DNA of 64,000 bases from Hirudinaria manillensis (Eukaryota > Annelida > Clitellata > Hirudinida > Hirudinidae). A model generated the notes under the pieces. That model was not told the DNA's origin, ran no database searches, and saw only the letters and a list, made by a program, of their open reading frames with translations. This document shows, one piece after another, positions 12,330 through 25,399 of this stretch (position 1 is the first letter of the stretch; every line of letters starts with the position of its first letter). Made by a program: the position numbers and the translations under genes. The stretch is taken from the NCBI GenBank assembly GCA_034509925.1, contig CM067532.1:3366142-3430141 (forward strand), given 5' to 3'.

Positions 12330-14350
12330 ATTTGAAAAACGACAGCGATTAACCGCCAGCCAATCGGCCCTCAACCGAAAATGACGCTAAACGAGACAAA
12401 CAAAAAATTGTTCCCATGGAAAGGAAATTCAATATACTTTCCAAACACAATTAATTTGATTTATTTAATATTGTTTTAGTCTCTGATTTATATCGACATT
12501 TATATCAACTACATAACACGACTTGCAGAGCAAAAAGATTACAAAAACATCGTCAGTTAACGCAACAATGATGCAAACATTTGAAATCTAGAATTTTATC
12601 CATTAATGTTGTTAGAGTAAATAATTTAGTTAAATTTATTAATTTAATAAATAATTTTATTTTATAATTCTGAAGCGGTTTCTCAACGCTCTCACAAGCC
12701 GTCTCAAATGTCCTGCTCTAGCGTTCTTAACGAAAACTACTGGCTTCTCCCGACGATATCATATATAACTTCAAATAATATATTTTAGCGCTATAAATCG
12801 TTTAACAAAAAAATTAAATATCATTCTCTGATCGGCGATTATAGGAATTAAGGGGATGTTATAGTGACATAAACATCAACGTTTTTAATTTACATATCAC
12901 ACGTGCATATCCATATATTCAATGAGCAGGATTCTTTTAAAAAATGATCTGTACAAGCAGAGGTTGTCCATTTGTCTTGATAGTTCCAGATAATATGCTA
13001 ATGTATAAGTAAGTAGAATCTATGAATAATAACGCGATATAACCAAAATAATAATTAATCACTGATTTCAACTTCAGAATCCTTTCTAGTTTGGGAAGCA
13101 CTGGAGGAGGTAAAAAAACAGATTAACTAGGATTATCGGAGCTTATTAAAATAGGTTAAACAGCATCGCCCTACTTAGATTACAGAAAGAAACTGGCTCG
13201 ATTCTTTAAAATTAAATTCTTAACGAACAGAAAACATGTAAATGTCTTTAAAAAATAAATATCATCAATTTATCTTCTGAATATCCTAATAATTAGAATA
13301 AAAATAAAACCCTCCTCAAAACTTGAGCATCCCTGAGTTCAAAAGCTCCTCTAAGTTTTTATGAATGTTGCTTTATCAATATTTCAACATTTTCTTTGAA
13401 CGGACAATGAATATCTTCCTCAATAACGAGTGGCAATTATAGCAGCGCAATTGGGTATCTTATTATTTTTTAATTCAAAGATCTTAATAGTTGCAGACTT
13501 TTTTTTAAATTTGTAAAAATATTGCCCAACTTGAGAAGAAAGATCTAGTGTTGATTGAGATAAGAGCAAAATATATGTATATTTGTTGCATCGACACATT
13601 GCTGGTCCTGAAAAATGTAACAAAGTACTTACATTCATTAATCTGTGAGCTGCCATGATTTTTTTTGTGACGATTTTTTATTAAATTCTGAAAAAGTTTC
13701 ATTTTCCCTCAAACAAAAATTCGGCTACGAAAGCAGATTTAGATATTTCTTTTCTATATCTTAAAGACCGCTGTTGAAAATTCGAAGTTTGACTATTAGC
13801 TCCTAAAAACACTCTTAACACCTGCGTATCTGTTAATTTCCCAAATGACGATCAGATAATTCACAAATTGAATTCATTGCTTCGAAATCATTTTGAACTT
13901 ATAAACCATGTTGCACTCTTTCTCTTCTGCTAACAACAGAAAAGCTGCCACGATCGTCACTGAGATTGTCATCAATAATTGATACTTAATATTTAATATA
14001 TTTAATATGACGTATTTTTTTATTAAGTAGTTTTTGTCTTTATTTATCAGCGTTAAGAAATTTGAGTGCCTATTAACTTACAACTAAGTATAAGCATTTG
14101 TAAAAACATTCGATTAGTAAATTATTTAATATAAATTTATAAATCGAATATATAGAGACGAAATTATTCCTTTATACATTTGCACATACATCTGTTAGTT
14201 CTAGGGCATTATGAGCTTAATCCAGGTCCAACCATCGTCGTCGGTGACGTCACAGAAGCCGATGAGGAAGACGACGACGACGATGGCAGCGAAGTGGACT
14301 CGAGTCAGAAAGTTGAAATTCAGTGCGATGTGAAGTTGCAAGTGCATTCG
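12330..14350. other. intergenic between divergent EFHB and Ig-protein genes
   Basis: The two genes diverge here, so both promoters should be inside. A GC-richer patch at ~12320-12400 contains a CCAAT-type sequence (ccaatcgg) just upstream of the proposed EFHB start and is a plausible promoter. A possible tiny 5' exon for EFHB (MAAHRLMN then a gtaagt donor) is at 13633-13656, minus. The rest is AT-rich without recognisable exons. Confidence 0.4.
14165..14236 (+). mobile_element. 2A-like motif relic (LINE-type leader fragment)
   Basis: Translation of 14192-14236 contains LLVLGHYELNPGPT, close to the ribosome-skipping 2A consensus (D-V/I-E-x-N-P-G-P) with D and V changed to H and Y. Invertebrate LINEs often carry LLLLSGDIELNPGP-type leaders. 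The frame stays open into the signal peptide of the Ig gene at 14351, but there is no ATG between the stop at 14153-14155 and 14351. It is probably a relic and not a translated leader. Confidence 0.4.
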
Positions 14351-17300
14351 ATGGAAGCGATCTGCGAATTTTTGTTTCTTCTTTTCTTCATTTTCAACTC
14401 CACGAATGGTGAGCTGAAATTTCATTGTTTCATCTTTAACAAACAGCATTCGTTTCCTTGTTTCCTTCACTTTGTGGATTCAATAACTTTTATTTGCAAT
14501 CGGTTAATAAAGTTAAGTTATAATTAATTAATCGATTAATAAATCTCGATATCTTGAATTGAACGCGTGTGAGGTGGTGATGATGGTGAGAAATGGAATG
14601 AAGATGTTTATGGTGCTGGAGTTTTGCGGTCGATAAATCACTGAGATCTTCATGGGCAGGGGTCACTTCCTGACTCCAAAACATTGAATGTTTCGTCGTG
14701 GGAGGCCACTCCATCCTAGGATGCTTCATTCAAATCTTCGTTCTTTCCAATCTCATTCAGTTTGATTTAAACCTCCACCTTATTTCGAAACGTATGGTCC
14801 TTTAATTTAATTTTTAACGGGTTTTATTTTCTTCCTAAGACTGCCTAGGTTTTTTTTGTTCGGCCTAAAAATGTCTAAACATCATTGTGTTTGCAACTGC
14901 CATGCGATTGCTTGAGATTGAAATCAATGCTCATTTGATTGATTGGACATCAATAGATGAAACTCAACTTCATGTGTGGTGGTTCGTATGTTAAATTAAA
15001 GTTTTGTTTCCAAGAAATTAGGGCTTATTTAGGAAATTCTTAACCCGAAATCATCTCAAACATCAACAATGGAAGTGAAATGCACAGGAAAAATGAGAGA
15101 AGGAGGAAAGCAAAATGAGTAAATTCATATTTGGCGCCGGCCATCGGAGATTTATGTTTCCTCGCTGGAGTACTATGACGCTTTGATGCGGCCCTCAAAA
15201 TGATTTCAATTTTTTTTTTCTGCGAATCTCAGGAGTTAAACAAACCAGACGTTATTGTCGGCGAGAAACTTCAATAACAAATTATCTGCTCCTTCTCATT
15301 TAGTATGCAAGCATCACTTTTATTAGTCCATTTTTACCATCTAGCTCAGACCGAAGGTGACCCAGGATACGATTATGAATCATACGAATCCTACGATGAC
15401 AATGCAGGTTCTTCTGAGAATAATTACTTTTCTCTTTTTTGAAATAAATTCTTTACCGGTTATAAATGTCCTCCAGTCATCGGCTTTGATCCTAATTTCG
15501 ATTCCATGGTGGCAAACGTGACTGTAATCAAATTACAGACCGTCATCTTGCCCTGTTCCATAGAATATTTGGGCAAGTACAAAGTAAGTCCGTACGTGTC
15601 GTTTTTCTAAGTGTCAGACCGCATTACTACCCTGATATAACAGAAAACCTGACCGCTAGGTTGCTTGGCTCGACTCTAACTCCATGACCATCACTTACGA
15701 AGACCGAAGGATCATCGACGATTCCCGATTCAGCATCATTCGATCGTCTCTGAAAGAATGGAACCTCCAAATCAGGGAGGTGAGGATAGAAGACGAGGGT
15801 CAGTACAGGTGCACGATCAACACCAACCCCGTCAAGTTCAAGGAAATCACTCTTCGAGTCAAAGGTTTTCCGATCTTTGTTTTTTATTTACGATTTTTCC
15901 CAGATGGAGTAAAATAGTCCGGGACATCTTTCTATTTACATCGGAAACATGAAACCCTTTTCACGGACGTGTATATTTACTGGTGGAGTTATCGCATCAT
16001 CTGCACTCTTTATTCGGCATGGTCATCAATCAATGGTCCCTTAAGCGCTTAAGTTTTCATAGGCAGCGACATTTTCATTGACGCCGAAACACGAGGTTAC
16101 GCAGGTGCTCTGAAGAGATAAACCCGACACTTGTCACAGCGTCGAGAGATGAATGACAGGCACAGTGTGACTGCTCCATGATGTCATCATTTCTTCTTTT
16201 CTCGTCTCTTCTCTTTTTCTCCGTCAAATCTTTCTCCGACTCGTGCTACCAAAAACCCGGCGCCACTAAATTCATTATTCCGACTGTGGATATTTATATA
16301 CTTGTCCTAAATTGACTTGGAGGACTGTTGGATTGTAAAAAAAACTTCAAATAAAGATAAACTTCACCTGAGGACGTCATAATCATTCTTCTCTGATAAC
16401 TGATAAACGAAAGTCGCCATATTTTCCGCGGACGAAAGATGGAGTTAATAATTTAAAAACACGTCCATTCTTTTATCGCTAGTGACCTCTGCTGAGCATG
16501 AAGGTCCTTGAAGTATTACCGCTATTAAAGCAACTTTCCTGTTTCCTAATGTTTGTCGTTTTCCATTTTGAGTTTTTAATTCTTTTCGGGAAGATCATCA
16601 TCATCATCATCGTCATCATCTTTCGGATGGAAAATTTACCCCTCAATCTAGGGAGTATCGTCTGTGATTTTCGTTGGAAGTGATGATTTCTTCGGAATCG
16701 ACTTCTGATGAAATTCTAGAATTTCCATTTATTCGAACATCCGCTCAAAAGTCTTTTACGATCAGCCATGTCACGTGCCCTTATGATCTCGTGATGCGGC
16801 AACAAAGGAATCCATGCTTCCTCTTTTCTTTTCAGACATAAACTTCGTGACACTTTTAGTTCCAGCCACGATCAGAGATGAGTTCTCGTCTGGGAATCTG
16901 ACAGTTACTGAGGGTCGTCAGGTCAGCCTGGTGTGCAATGCCACAGGGACTCCCATGCCCCACGTTACTTGGACCATGCGCTCCAACAAAGTTTCTCTCG
17001 TACGCAACAGGAAAGCCTGCAAGTTCAAAACTACGAACGGTTAGTACGGTCAAAATGAAATTTGTGTCATTCGAATTGACTTCCATATTAAACTGTGCAT
17101 CGTAAAATAACAAACATATATTGAATATTATCGAAATTAATCATTTTATTTGGTTAAAGCTTTTTTATTAAATTAAAAATTGTGACCAAAAGAAATCTTA
17201 CCTGTTTAAGTGTACACTTTGTATGGAATATAGTCAATTCAATAAGCTGGATTATAATTTTTGTTTATAATATTTCAAATGTATCAACAAAGGGGACTTG

Positions 17301-19131
17301 CATTCAACTTCGACATTGGAAATAAGAGCACAAACCTCCGAGACATAAACTGATTTAGGACATCGATTGACAGAAAGTGTTTGAAAAATGCAGACACGAA
17401 GGATGTACGATAGACAAAGCCATTATAACAAGCTGTTTAAAGGACAAGCAGACCCTTAAAGATCTGCTCCTTTTGATTTCTTGTCGAGCGATCTCCAGTT
17501 AACAAGTCGAAGTTATGTTCTAAGGAGATTTTAAGCATCAATACAGGCACCATAACACCATTACAACTGCCACTTGAGAACAGTTTAACAGCCTTGTGTG
17601 TCCTGCATATGCTTGTCCAGTTATAATCACCTATTAGGTTAGCAATAGTGTTACTTAAATAATTTGGCTTATCATTCACCTTTCGTAGGGGCAGGTGCGT
17701 TCGGGTCAACCTTGATCATTCCCAACGTGACTCGACACTGCCACGATATCTTCGAATGCACGGCAAGCAACGGCATTCCTCCAGTGTCTTCCAGGCAGAT
17801 GAAGCTCACAGTGGAATGTGAGGACATTCATTCGTTTCCATCATTCTCTGTTTTGTGTGCCGAGCAATTCTTGCACCGTAGTTTATTCCACGCATCGCTG
17901 GACATCGTACGATGGCGCAACATTTTTTGTTACGGAATTTATTGAATGAACAATTGATGGCATAAGTATCTTCTGGGAAGTTTAGTGAGATTGAGCAATG
18001 ATGAAGGATCTAATTAAGTTTTAAGCATTTAAGCGATGCATTGATTATTACATGGTAATTATTACATGCTTTAATGTTATGAAATATATCTGAAGAGAAT
18101 ATTATCCATCTTTTGTCTGTAGAAATTTAAAAAATTGTGTAATGAATAAATAAAAATTGTATTAATTAAAGTGACTTTATTAAAATTGTAAGGCTTTATT
18201 ACATTAAGTTGGAAAAATCGAATTAAAACGTATTAATCTCAATTAAATCTTTCATTAATGTACCAAGATTAAATAATAAGTTTAAATATAATATTTATTT
18301 GCTAAAATATAATAATATTAATATTATTATAAATATAATGCAATATCGATATTGCAGTTAATAAAAATTACAGTATTTAAAACCGATTAAGTAATAACTA
18401 TGACCTAGGAAAATATGATTTCAGGTCCCTTACAAGGAGAATCGGAGAATAGATTTATTTCTAAATAATTGTAGGAAATTATTAACTTTTCATTTTGAAT
18501 TACTAACGAATCTCAGTCGCTCCTCAAGTCTTTATGGCGAACAGCAGAATCCTACAGGATTTGGGGCGTGAGACGATTCTCGAATGCACCATCACCGCTT
18601 TCCCCCACGCTGTCAACTACTGGGAGAGGAATGGTCACAGAGTCAGCAGTTCCATGAAGCACAGAATTGAAGCTTACAAAGAAGGCGATCAAATCGTCAT
18701 TCTCAGTCTCAAAATCGTTATAACCGATCACTCGGATTTCGGAGAATACAGATGCAAAGCTGCCAATTGGCTTGGAAAAGACGAGAAGAGCATGCAACTT
18801 TTGGGTTTGTAATTTGTTTATTATTTATATGCACCGCACCAGAGGTCTTCGGTTCAAAGCTTCCCAAAGACCTCTTGCAGGCAATTAATTAGAAGGTGTT
18901 TCGCTCTTATATCTTTACTTCCATTTTGTTTGTTTGTCCACAGAGGCAACAAAAAGCAAGACGACGATGAAATCTCATGTTGCAAAAACGACGGCAAAAA
19001 CGTATCATTTCAGCCCGAAACTACCAAACCGTGTGGATATCACTTCGGCACTGGCAATAAATATTCTCCGTTTGGAGAAACAAACTGGGAATATAATGTA
19101 CAGGAATGGTACGTTGTACATCAACTGTTGA
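14351..19131 (+). CDS. lachesin/IgLON-like neural cell-adhesion protein, three Ig domains
   Basis: Exons: 14351-14408 (signal peptide MEAICEFLFLLFFIFNSTN), 15345-15407, 15477-15583, 15660-15864, 16860-17039, 17689-17817, 18517-18804, 18944-19131; ~405 aa. Ig1 ends in the classic IEDEGQYRCTINT. Ig2 begins VPATIRDEFSSGNLTVTEG and has SLVCNATGTPMPHVTW and DIFECTASNGIPP. Ig3 has ILECTITAFPHAVNYWERNG and DFGEYRCKAANWLG. Order, spacing and the V-E-F-x-P joint between Ig2 and Ig3 match lachesin/DIP/IgLON proteins, which act at the neuronal surface. An acidic Tyr-rich linker (YDYESYESYDD) precedes Ig1. The C-terminus is unsettled: the last exon read through gives ...NGTLYINC-stop with no hydrophobic GPI tail, and a donor-like gtacgt at 19109 could lead to an exon I could not find. 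An alternative acceptor at 16836 would add 8 residues. Confidence 0.85.
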
Positions 19132-20625
19132 CTGTTGACATTTTTTTTATTTATTTCCAAATGTTAAATTAGGAAGCCTCTCTCCATTTCTATTTCCATT
19201 TTGGACGAAGGTCTTCCAAATAGCAGCATACATTTTCTGGATTTCAAACTTCTAGCAAACGATCCAGCTTTTGTCTGAAGAAATACAGTTTAAACATTTT
19301 TGTATCTTTAGATTTTATTTTAGATGCCGCTATTTTATTGAAAAAGTTGTCTTGTATTAAATTCCTTCATGGTGGAAATGTCGTAAATCACAATAAAGGT
19401 GAATTCTATGCTCCTGCTTCAGTCATTCGATTGATTCTCTAAATTTAGCTTTCACTTGACAATTTTTTTATAATCACATTTTGTTTTCAGTACATAAGTT
19501 TAGACAGATTAAGAATTATTTTTGGAGAAATTTTAAAGAACTGAAGTGACGTCATTGCAAATCAAGTACTATTTCAAGTATGAAAAGCCCAAATGTATTG
19601 TATTACAGTATCACAAAAGAGATAATTTGTTGTGTTGATTTATAGTCTTACTCCTTATTTAGAATGGACAATGGGGGCTCTGTTGTACCTTTGGGTTTGA
19701 ACGTAGTTGAATGAAACCACACTAGTGAGATATAAATCAATGTATCTCACATATACAGTAGTATAGCAAATTTTTGTTCTAAAAACTCCACGCCAACTAC
19801 AGCTCCTAAACAAATGGAACCCTCGACCGCTAATGAAAAAGATTGCTGGAGATTGGCTTTCCACTCCTATCTCCGCCCTGGAAAAAAGCTTAAATGGAGC
19901 ACCCGTTCATAAGAAACTTAAATGGCCCGAAGAGGCTTAATTAAAGTGGTGACTCTGAATAGCATTTCTTTTTATTACTAGCAATTTTAAATCTGAATAT
20001 TCTAATAACTAATTTAAAATGCGTCTTAAATACTCTCGAGACTATGAAATACTCTTAAGTTTTTTAAGACTAGTTAAATGGTTTTAAGACTAATTTCAAT
20101 GGCTTTCAAAGCTTCTACAAATTTCTTAAATGAAGTATTATAAAAGAAAAAAAGTTGCAAGACTCGTGCTTAGGGATTGAGATGTCTCTAATTTTACATA
20201 TTTTCAAACTTCAAATATTTATATGAGTTAGTCTTATTTTTAACTGTTACCATTTTGACGCCGGTTTAGCACCTTTTGTCGTCTTCGTTGTCTATCAAAA
20301 GTCTAACCCGCCTAAAACGTTAATTTGAAAAGGTATTTCATTCCAGTTGATTTTTAAAAAAATCTATTTGAAAATGCTTTCTCGGCACTAATATTTTTGG
20401 TAATCAACTAAATTGGATTCTAACTAGATTAGCAACTCAGTAAAATATTCAGATAAATATTTAATACGTGAAGATTATAGGATGAGTTAAAGTACATGAA
20501 AGTAAAACGAATAAAAGTAAAACCGATGTATTAAAATTGGTCTAGAGAATTCATTCAATTCTTTATGATAATTATCAGCTGGTCATCAGCTGCGACCAGA
20601 TGTCTTTTTGCTGCGGAATTTGTTT
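19132..20625. other. intergenic between Ig gene and GRIN1
   Basis: AT-rich; no exon or repeat family recognised. It may hide a missing last exon of the Ig gene. The stretch around 19660-19930 is slightly more GC-rich with an open minus frame, but I see no family resemblance. Confidence 0.4.
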
Positions 20626-22452
20626 ATGGCGGTTTTCTTGGAGATGATCAGTTTTTTCGTCTTCATTTTGAGCTTGTTCTCCTGCTATGAATGTCACGAA
20701 TGCTCACAGTCTATTATAACGATATTTCATGATGATAAAGAATTTGCTTCTTTTCAAAATGTGCTGAATGTAGCCTTGGAACAGGCTCGGCAAAAGTTCC
20801 AAAGAGATATTATTTTGTTAAATGGATCTCACGTACTTTACGATGGAAACCCTATGAACTTATTAAAGACTATGAATGACAAGTTGAAGAATAAAACAGT
20901 GTTGGCAGCAGTTATTAGCCCAAAGTTTATGATACCAAAATTTGGTGTGGCATTGCAAATTTTTACATCACTGAGTAATTTTTATGATATTCCACTCCTC
21001 GGAGTCTCCAAAGACCACAAGTTCTACAAAAAAGTACTTTCATAAAATGAGTAAATTCATGCTGCATCACAAATAATTCAACAACATTTAGGTGCTTTTC
21101 TTTGAAGAGCTGACTGCCTGGAAAATGTTTCTCCAGTCTCGAAACTTGCATCGTGTGGTGGTTTTGCGCAAAGAGGGCAGAGACAATTTGGATTTGTTTG
21201 ACATGATTCGAGGAAATGAGTTTTTTGAGGTTTTCTGATTATTAATCAGTTTTGATTAATATAATATAACATAATGCTGATGGTTCAAGTGAGTTTGTAA
21301 AATTATTCTGCAGATCGAAAACGATTTTGAGTTTACAGATGGGGATATTTTGGAGATACTTCTCATGGTTAAGTCCTCCTTATCCAATGTCATCTTGGTT
21401 TTAATGGGGTGATTATATGTGGAAATATTTTAACCTTAGTTGCTTTATAAATATATAAATTGATGACATTAACTGTACAATAAATGTTTTGTTTAACTTC
21501 TGATTGTTAGGAGTGAAGAATTCACTAAACTCATGGAAAAGGCAACTATGCTCAACATGACGTATCCACAATATTTGTGGATTCCTTCAAAAACTACTTA
21601 TTCAGACAAACTGATATACCCTAACAGATTAAAAGCTGTTGCCAAACAATATTTTTCATTTGATAGGAGCATGGATTTAGTGATGGAATCTTATTTTAAT
21701 GTGTTACATTTGAAGCAGGATTACCCTATTCCACAAAATTGTAACATAATTTCAAATGTGTAAGTTTAATGTTTGTTTTTAAGTAAATAAAATCAAATAT
21801 GTTTCAAGTTATTTTCAAAATCTTCATCATTATTTACAAAATGTTTTAGTGTTTCCTTTGAAGTTTAATTCACTAATTCATATGAATTCATATTTTGACA
21901 TATTCTTTTAATGCCATTTACTTTATTTAAAGCATATCAGAAGATTTACTTAAAAGAACAGCAAAGTATTACGACCACATTTTTGAGACTTTGAGACTTG
22001 ACTTCCAAAATTCTTCGAGTGTAATTTGGGCATTATTAAATTAGTTTTCGTTCAGTTGTAATGTTTCCAGCCATAAATATTTTTGTTTTTATAGACCTGG
22101 CACAAAAACATGAAAGCCAATCTTGACAAATGGTCAGCTATGTTTCCTGAAACTTTAAAAGTCTCTCATGTGTCTCATCTCGAGGTAACTGGACATAAGA
22201 ATATTTGTTTTTAATACAAAATATAAATTAAAAATTATTAGCCACTCTTTGTTAACAACTTGACAATGTTCATGGAGTGTTCCTTTGTAATTCCAATGAT
22301 TGGATGACAATGTCCATTTCAACATCATTTCATTATAATTTATCATTTATAATTAAACTACCAAAGTATTAAGTGCAGATGGTATCAATTCAATTAGGGA
22401 CAATTGCAAACAACATTGTCTAAAACTAATAAGCTATACAAATGTAATTTTA

Positions 22453-22488
<36 letters not shown>

Positions 22489-25399
22489 GCTAATTAAGCA
22501 TTAATTGAAATGTTGTGATTGAAGGTGGTCACCATTGAATCCCTACCATTTGTTCACAAGTTGACCACCAATGCAAGCTGCAACTTGAGACATCAGAGTT
22601 ACGCCTGCAGGTTCTCCAAAGACGGTGAGATTCCGATCGGTGAGATTCCGATCGATTGATTTTCTAAATCCTTGATTGAAATCATTTGATACCATGACCA
22701 GTGGCTTCCTATGATTTCAGGTCAACAGCATTGTTGCTATGGATATGCCATTGATTTGCTGGTTTTGCTGTCCAAGGAACTCAACTTCACCTTCAGTCTT
22801 CGTTTAGAAGAGGAGAACATCTTTTATGAAAATGAGGAAAATGTGGTCAGTGCTGAAATGTATCTTTAATTTGTTCATAATTTACAATTAATTTATTTAT
22901 AATTGGATGTCGATAATATGCTAAAATATGTAGGTATTCTAAATTCATTCTAAACTGACTCCTTTGCAATTTATAATTACTGAGAAATGGGGATGTTGAT
23001 GCACTTTGGGTGATTTATTCAGTCAATGTTTTTAAATTTAGTTCCTTAGTTTGATTCTCAGCTCCTTAAGATGAAGAGGATTGAAACGTTTTAAGATTGT
23101 CAAAGATTATTAAAGGTTCCCAAAATATATTGTTGAATTGACTTATACATAACAATTCCCGTTGTTTAACAATCAACTTTAATGCCACCAGGACGGGCGG
23201 GGTTTGGTCGGTCAACTGGTTGCCGAGAAGGCGGACATGGTCGTTGCCCCTCTCACCATCAACCCACGAAGGGCAGAACTCATTGACTTCTCAAAGCCTT
23301 TCAAGTATCAGGGCCTGACAATTCTCGTCAAGAAGGCATTGACTCGACAATTTTTGAGGATTTAATCTTAAATTTACATGAGAATTTGAACAATTTTAGA
23401 AAAGATTGTTTTCCATTTTATTTTACTTATCTTTGATCAAATGAAAATTAAATGAATTTTGACTGTAAAGTTGAAAAAAATAACAAACAAATCAGAATAC
23501 ACACTATCTATTTGATATAAACCAGCAAAATAGGAAGGAGTTCAGTCTTTCTTCATTCCTTCAACCCTTCAAAGAGACCCTGTGGATCTTGGTAGGTCTG
23601 TCCGTCCACATCGTGGCCCTGATTTTGTACTTGTTGGATCGCTTCAGTCCGTTCGGGAGGTTCAAACTCGGAAAGAGCGAAGACACAGAGGAGGATGCAC
23701 TCAACCTCTCCAGTGCCATGTGGTTCGCCTGGGGCGTCCTTCTTAACAGCGGCATCGGAGAAGGTTGTTTGGGTTTTCCGGCCGAGCAAGTTTTTAAATA
23801 CTTTTCTGATGTAGTTATTGCATCTTTAATTTTTATTTAATCTTGCTCATTCACTTGAATCATGCTGTTTTATGTGGTTGGCATCTTCTTTCCTGCTTAA
23901 ACAAAGCCACTTGGTAGTGTAAGGATTCAGATATGCAAAGCTGATGTAAAGAAAAATTGAATAATAAATTTGAATAAAGTCAATTTTTGAAGTCAATGAA
24001 TGTCTCGAAAGGTACTCCAAGAAGTTTCAGTGCTCGAGTCTTGGGAATGGTTTGGGCAGGATTCGCTATGATCATCGTGGCCTCCTACACTGCCAACCTG
24101 GCTGCATTTTTGGTCCTCGACAGACCCGAGGTATCGATATCAGGAGTCGACGACGCAAGAGTTAGTGGGAGGGAAGAGAGTGTTTATTGATTGAACAATT
24201 TTTTTGAATATTTCCTAGCAAAGCTTTATGTTGGTGACTTTAATGCTTGCTTGTGTTCATGTGTTGGCAGGATGTTTGATAATAATGTGCTTTTGATTTA
24301 CTGATTTGATAAAATATTTTTTTTAGTTGAGGAATCCCCACGAGAATTTCAGGTTTGCCACCATCAGAAACAGTGTTGTTGCGCAATATTTTAAGAGGCA
24401 AGTGGAGCTGTCGAGTCTGTACAAAATCATGGAGCAACACAACTATGACTCGGTCGAGAGAGCAATACAGGATGTAAAAGAAGGGTTAAAACACTTTGAT
24501 ATGCATGTTTTGTAACGTTTTATGTATTTGCACTTAAAAACTGCTTCAATTTGGCAGAAAGTTACAAGCCTTCATTTGGGATGCATCGAGGCTCGAATAT
24601 GAGGCTGCAAACGATTGCGACCTCACAACCACCGGGGACTCGTTCGGGAGGTCGGGTTATGGGGTGGCACTGAGGAAAGGCAGCCCGTGGACAGACAAAG
24701 TCTCGTTTGCGATTCTCTCTCTCCACGAGAGTGAGATTATCATGCGAAATCTGTACTTCATTCAACAGAACCCTGAAATGATTCATGTTGAATTCAACTT
24801 ACTGGTTTCTAGTGGTTGTTGTTTAGATTTATGCAATTCATGTTTACTCAAATGAATTTGGACTTTCATTAATGTTGTAGATGTAGATGACTAAACCTAT
24901 ATCAAAAGTGTAATGAATGAGTGTAATTGGTGAGAGAATGTCTGTTAGCATAGGACTGAGTTTATTATACAATTGCTAGTTTATTATCCAGTAATGAAAC
25001 CCAATGATGGTATCACCACTGGAGTGTTGATTGACAGATGGGATCCTAGAAAAACTGGAAAGAAAGTGGATTCTTATCAAAGACACAAGATGTCCTGAGA
25101 GAGACATAACCCCTGCCACCTTGGGTCTTGCTGATATGGCTGGTGAGTTAATACATTGCTCTGACATAATTTATTGTTGATATAGCCTCTTGTCATGTTT
25201 TAAACAAAACGTTTCCTTAATGGTTACAGGCGTCTTTCTCATGGTGGCTGGTGGTATAATAGCAGGAGTGTTCATCATCTTCATTGAAATCGCTTATAAG
25301 AGACATCGACGCTTCAAAGAGAAGGAGTTGGAGATCGCCAAGAAAGTTACGGAGCGATGGCGAAGTCACGTTGAAGTAAAAAATATGGCCATGCGTTGA
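20626..25399 (+). CDS. GRIN1: NMDA-type ionotropic glutamate receptor subunit 1 (GluN1)
   Basis: Exons: 20626-21033, 21092-21229, 21314-21408, 21511-21759, 21933-22020, 22095-22184, 22525-22624, 22721-22845, 23192-23335, 23538-23763, 24012-24160, 24327-24484, 24558-24730, 25038-25142, 25230-25399; 805 aa (human ~938). GluN1 is the obligatory glycine-binding subunit of NMDA channels. The start [19 protein letters not shown] is a signal peptide. The amino-terminal domain is short and poorly conserved. The ligand core and pore are strongly conserved: [29 protein letters not shown] (Pro516, Thr518, Arg523), LLNSGIGEG (pore Asn), [22 protein letters not shown] (Asp732), and the last membrane segment with the [12 protein letters not shown] calmodulin-like C0 region. 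The usual glycine-contact Ser688 aligns with Val (RNSVVAQYF). The C-tail stops after C0. The intron after exon 9 needs a GC donor (AAG|gcattg). Confidence 0.95.
22453..22487. repeat. (TTA)n microsatellite in a GRIN1 intron
   Basis: About 11 tandem TTA/ATT units directly upstream of the exon at 22525. Confidence 0.9.
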
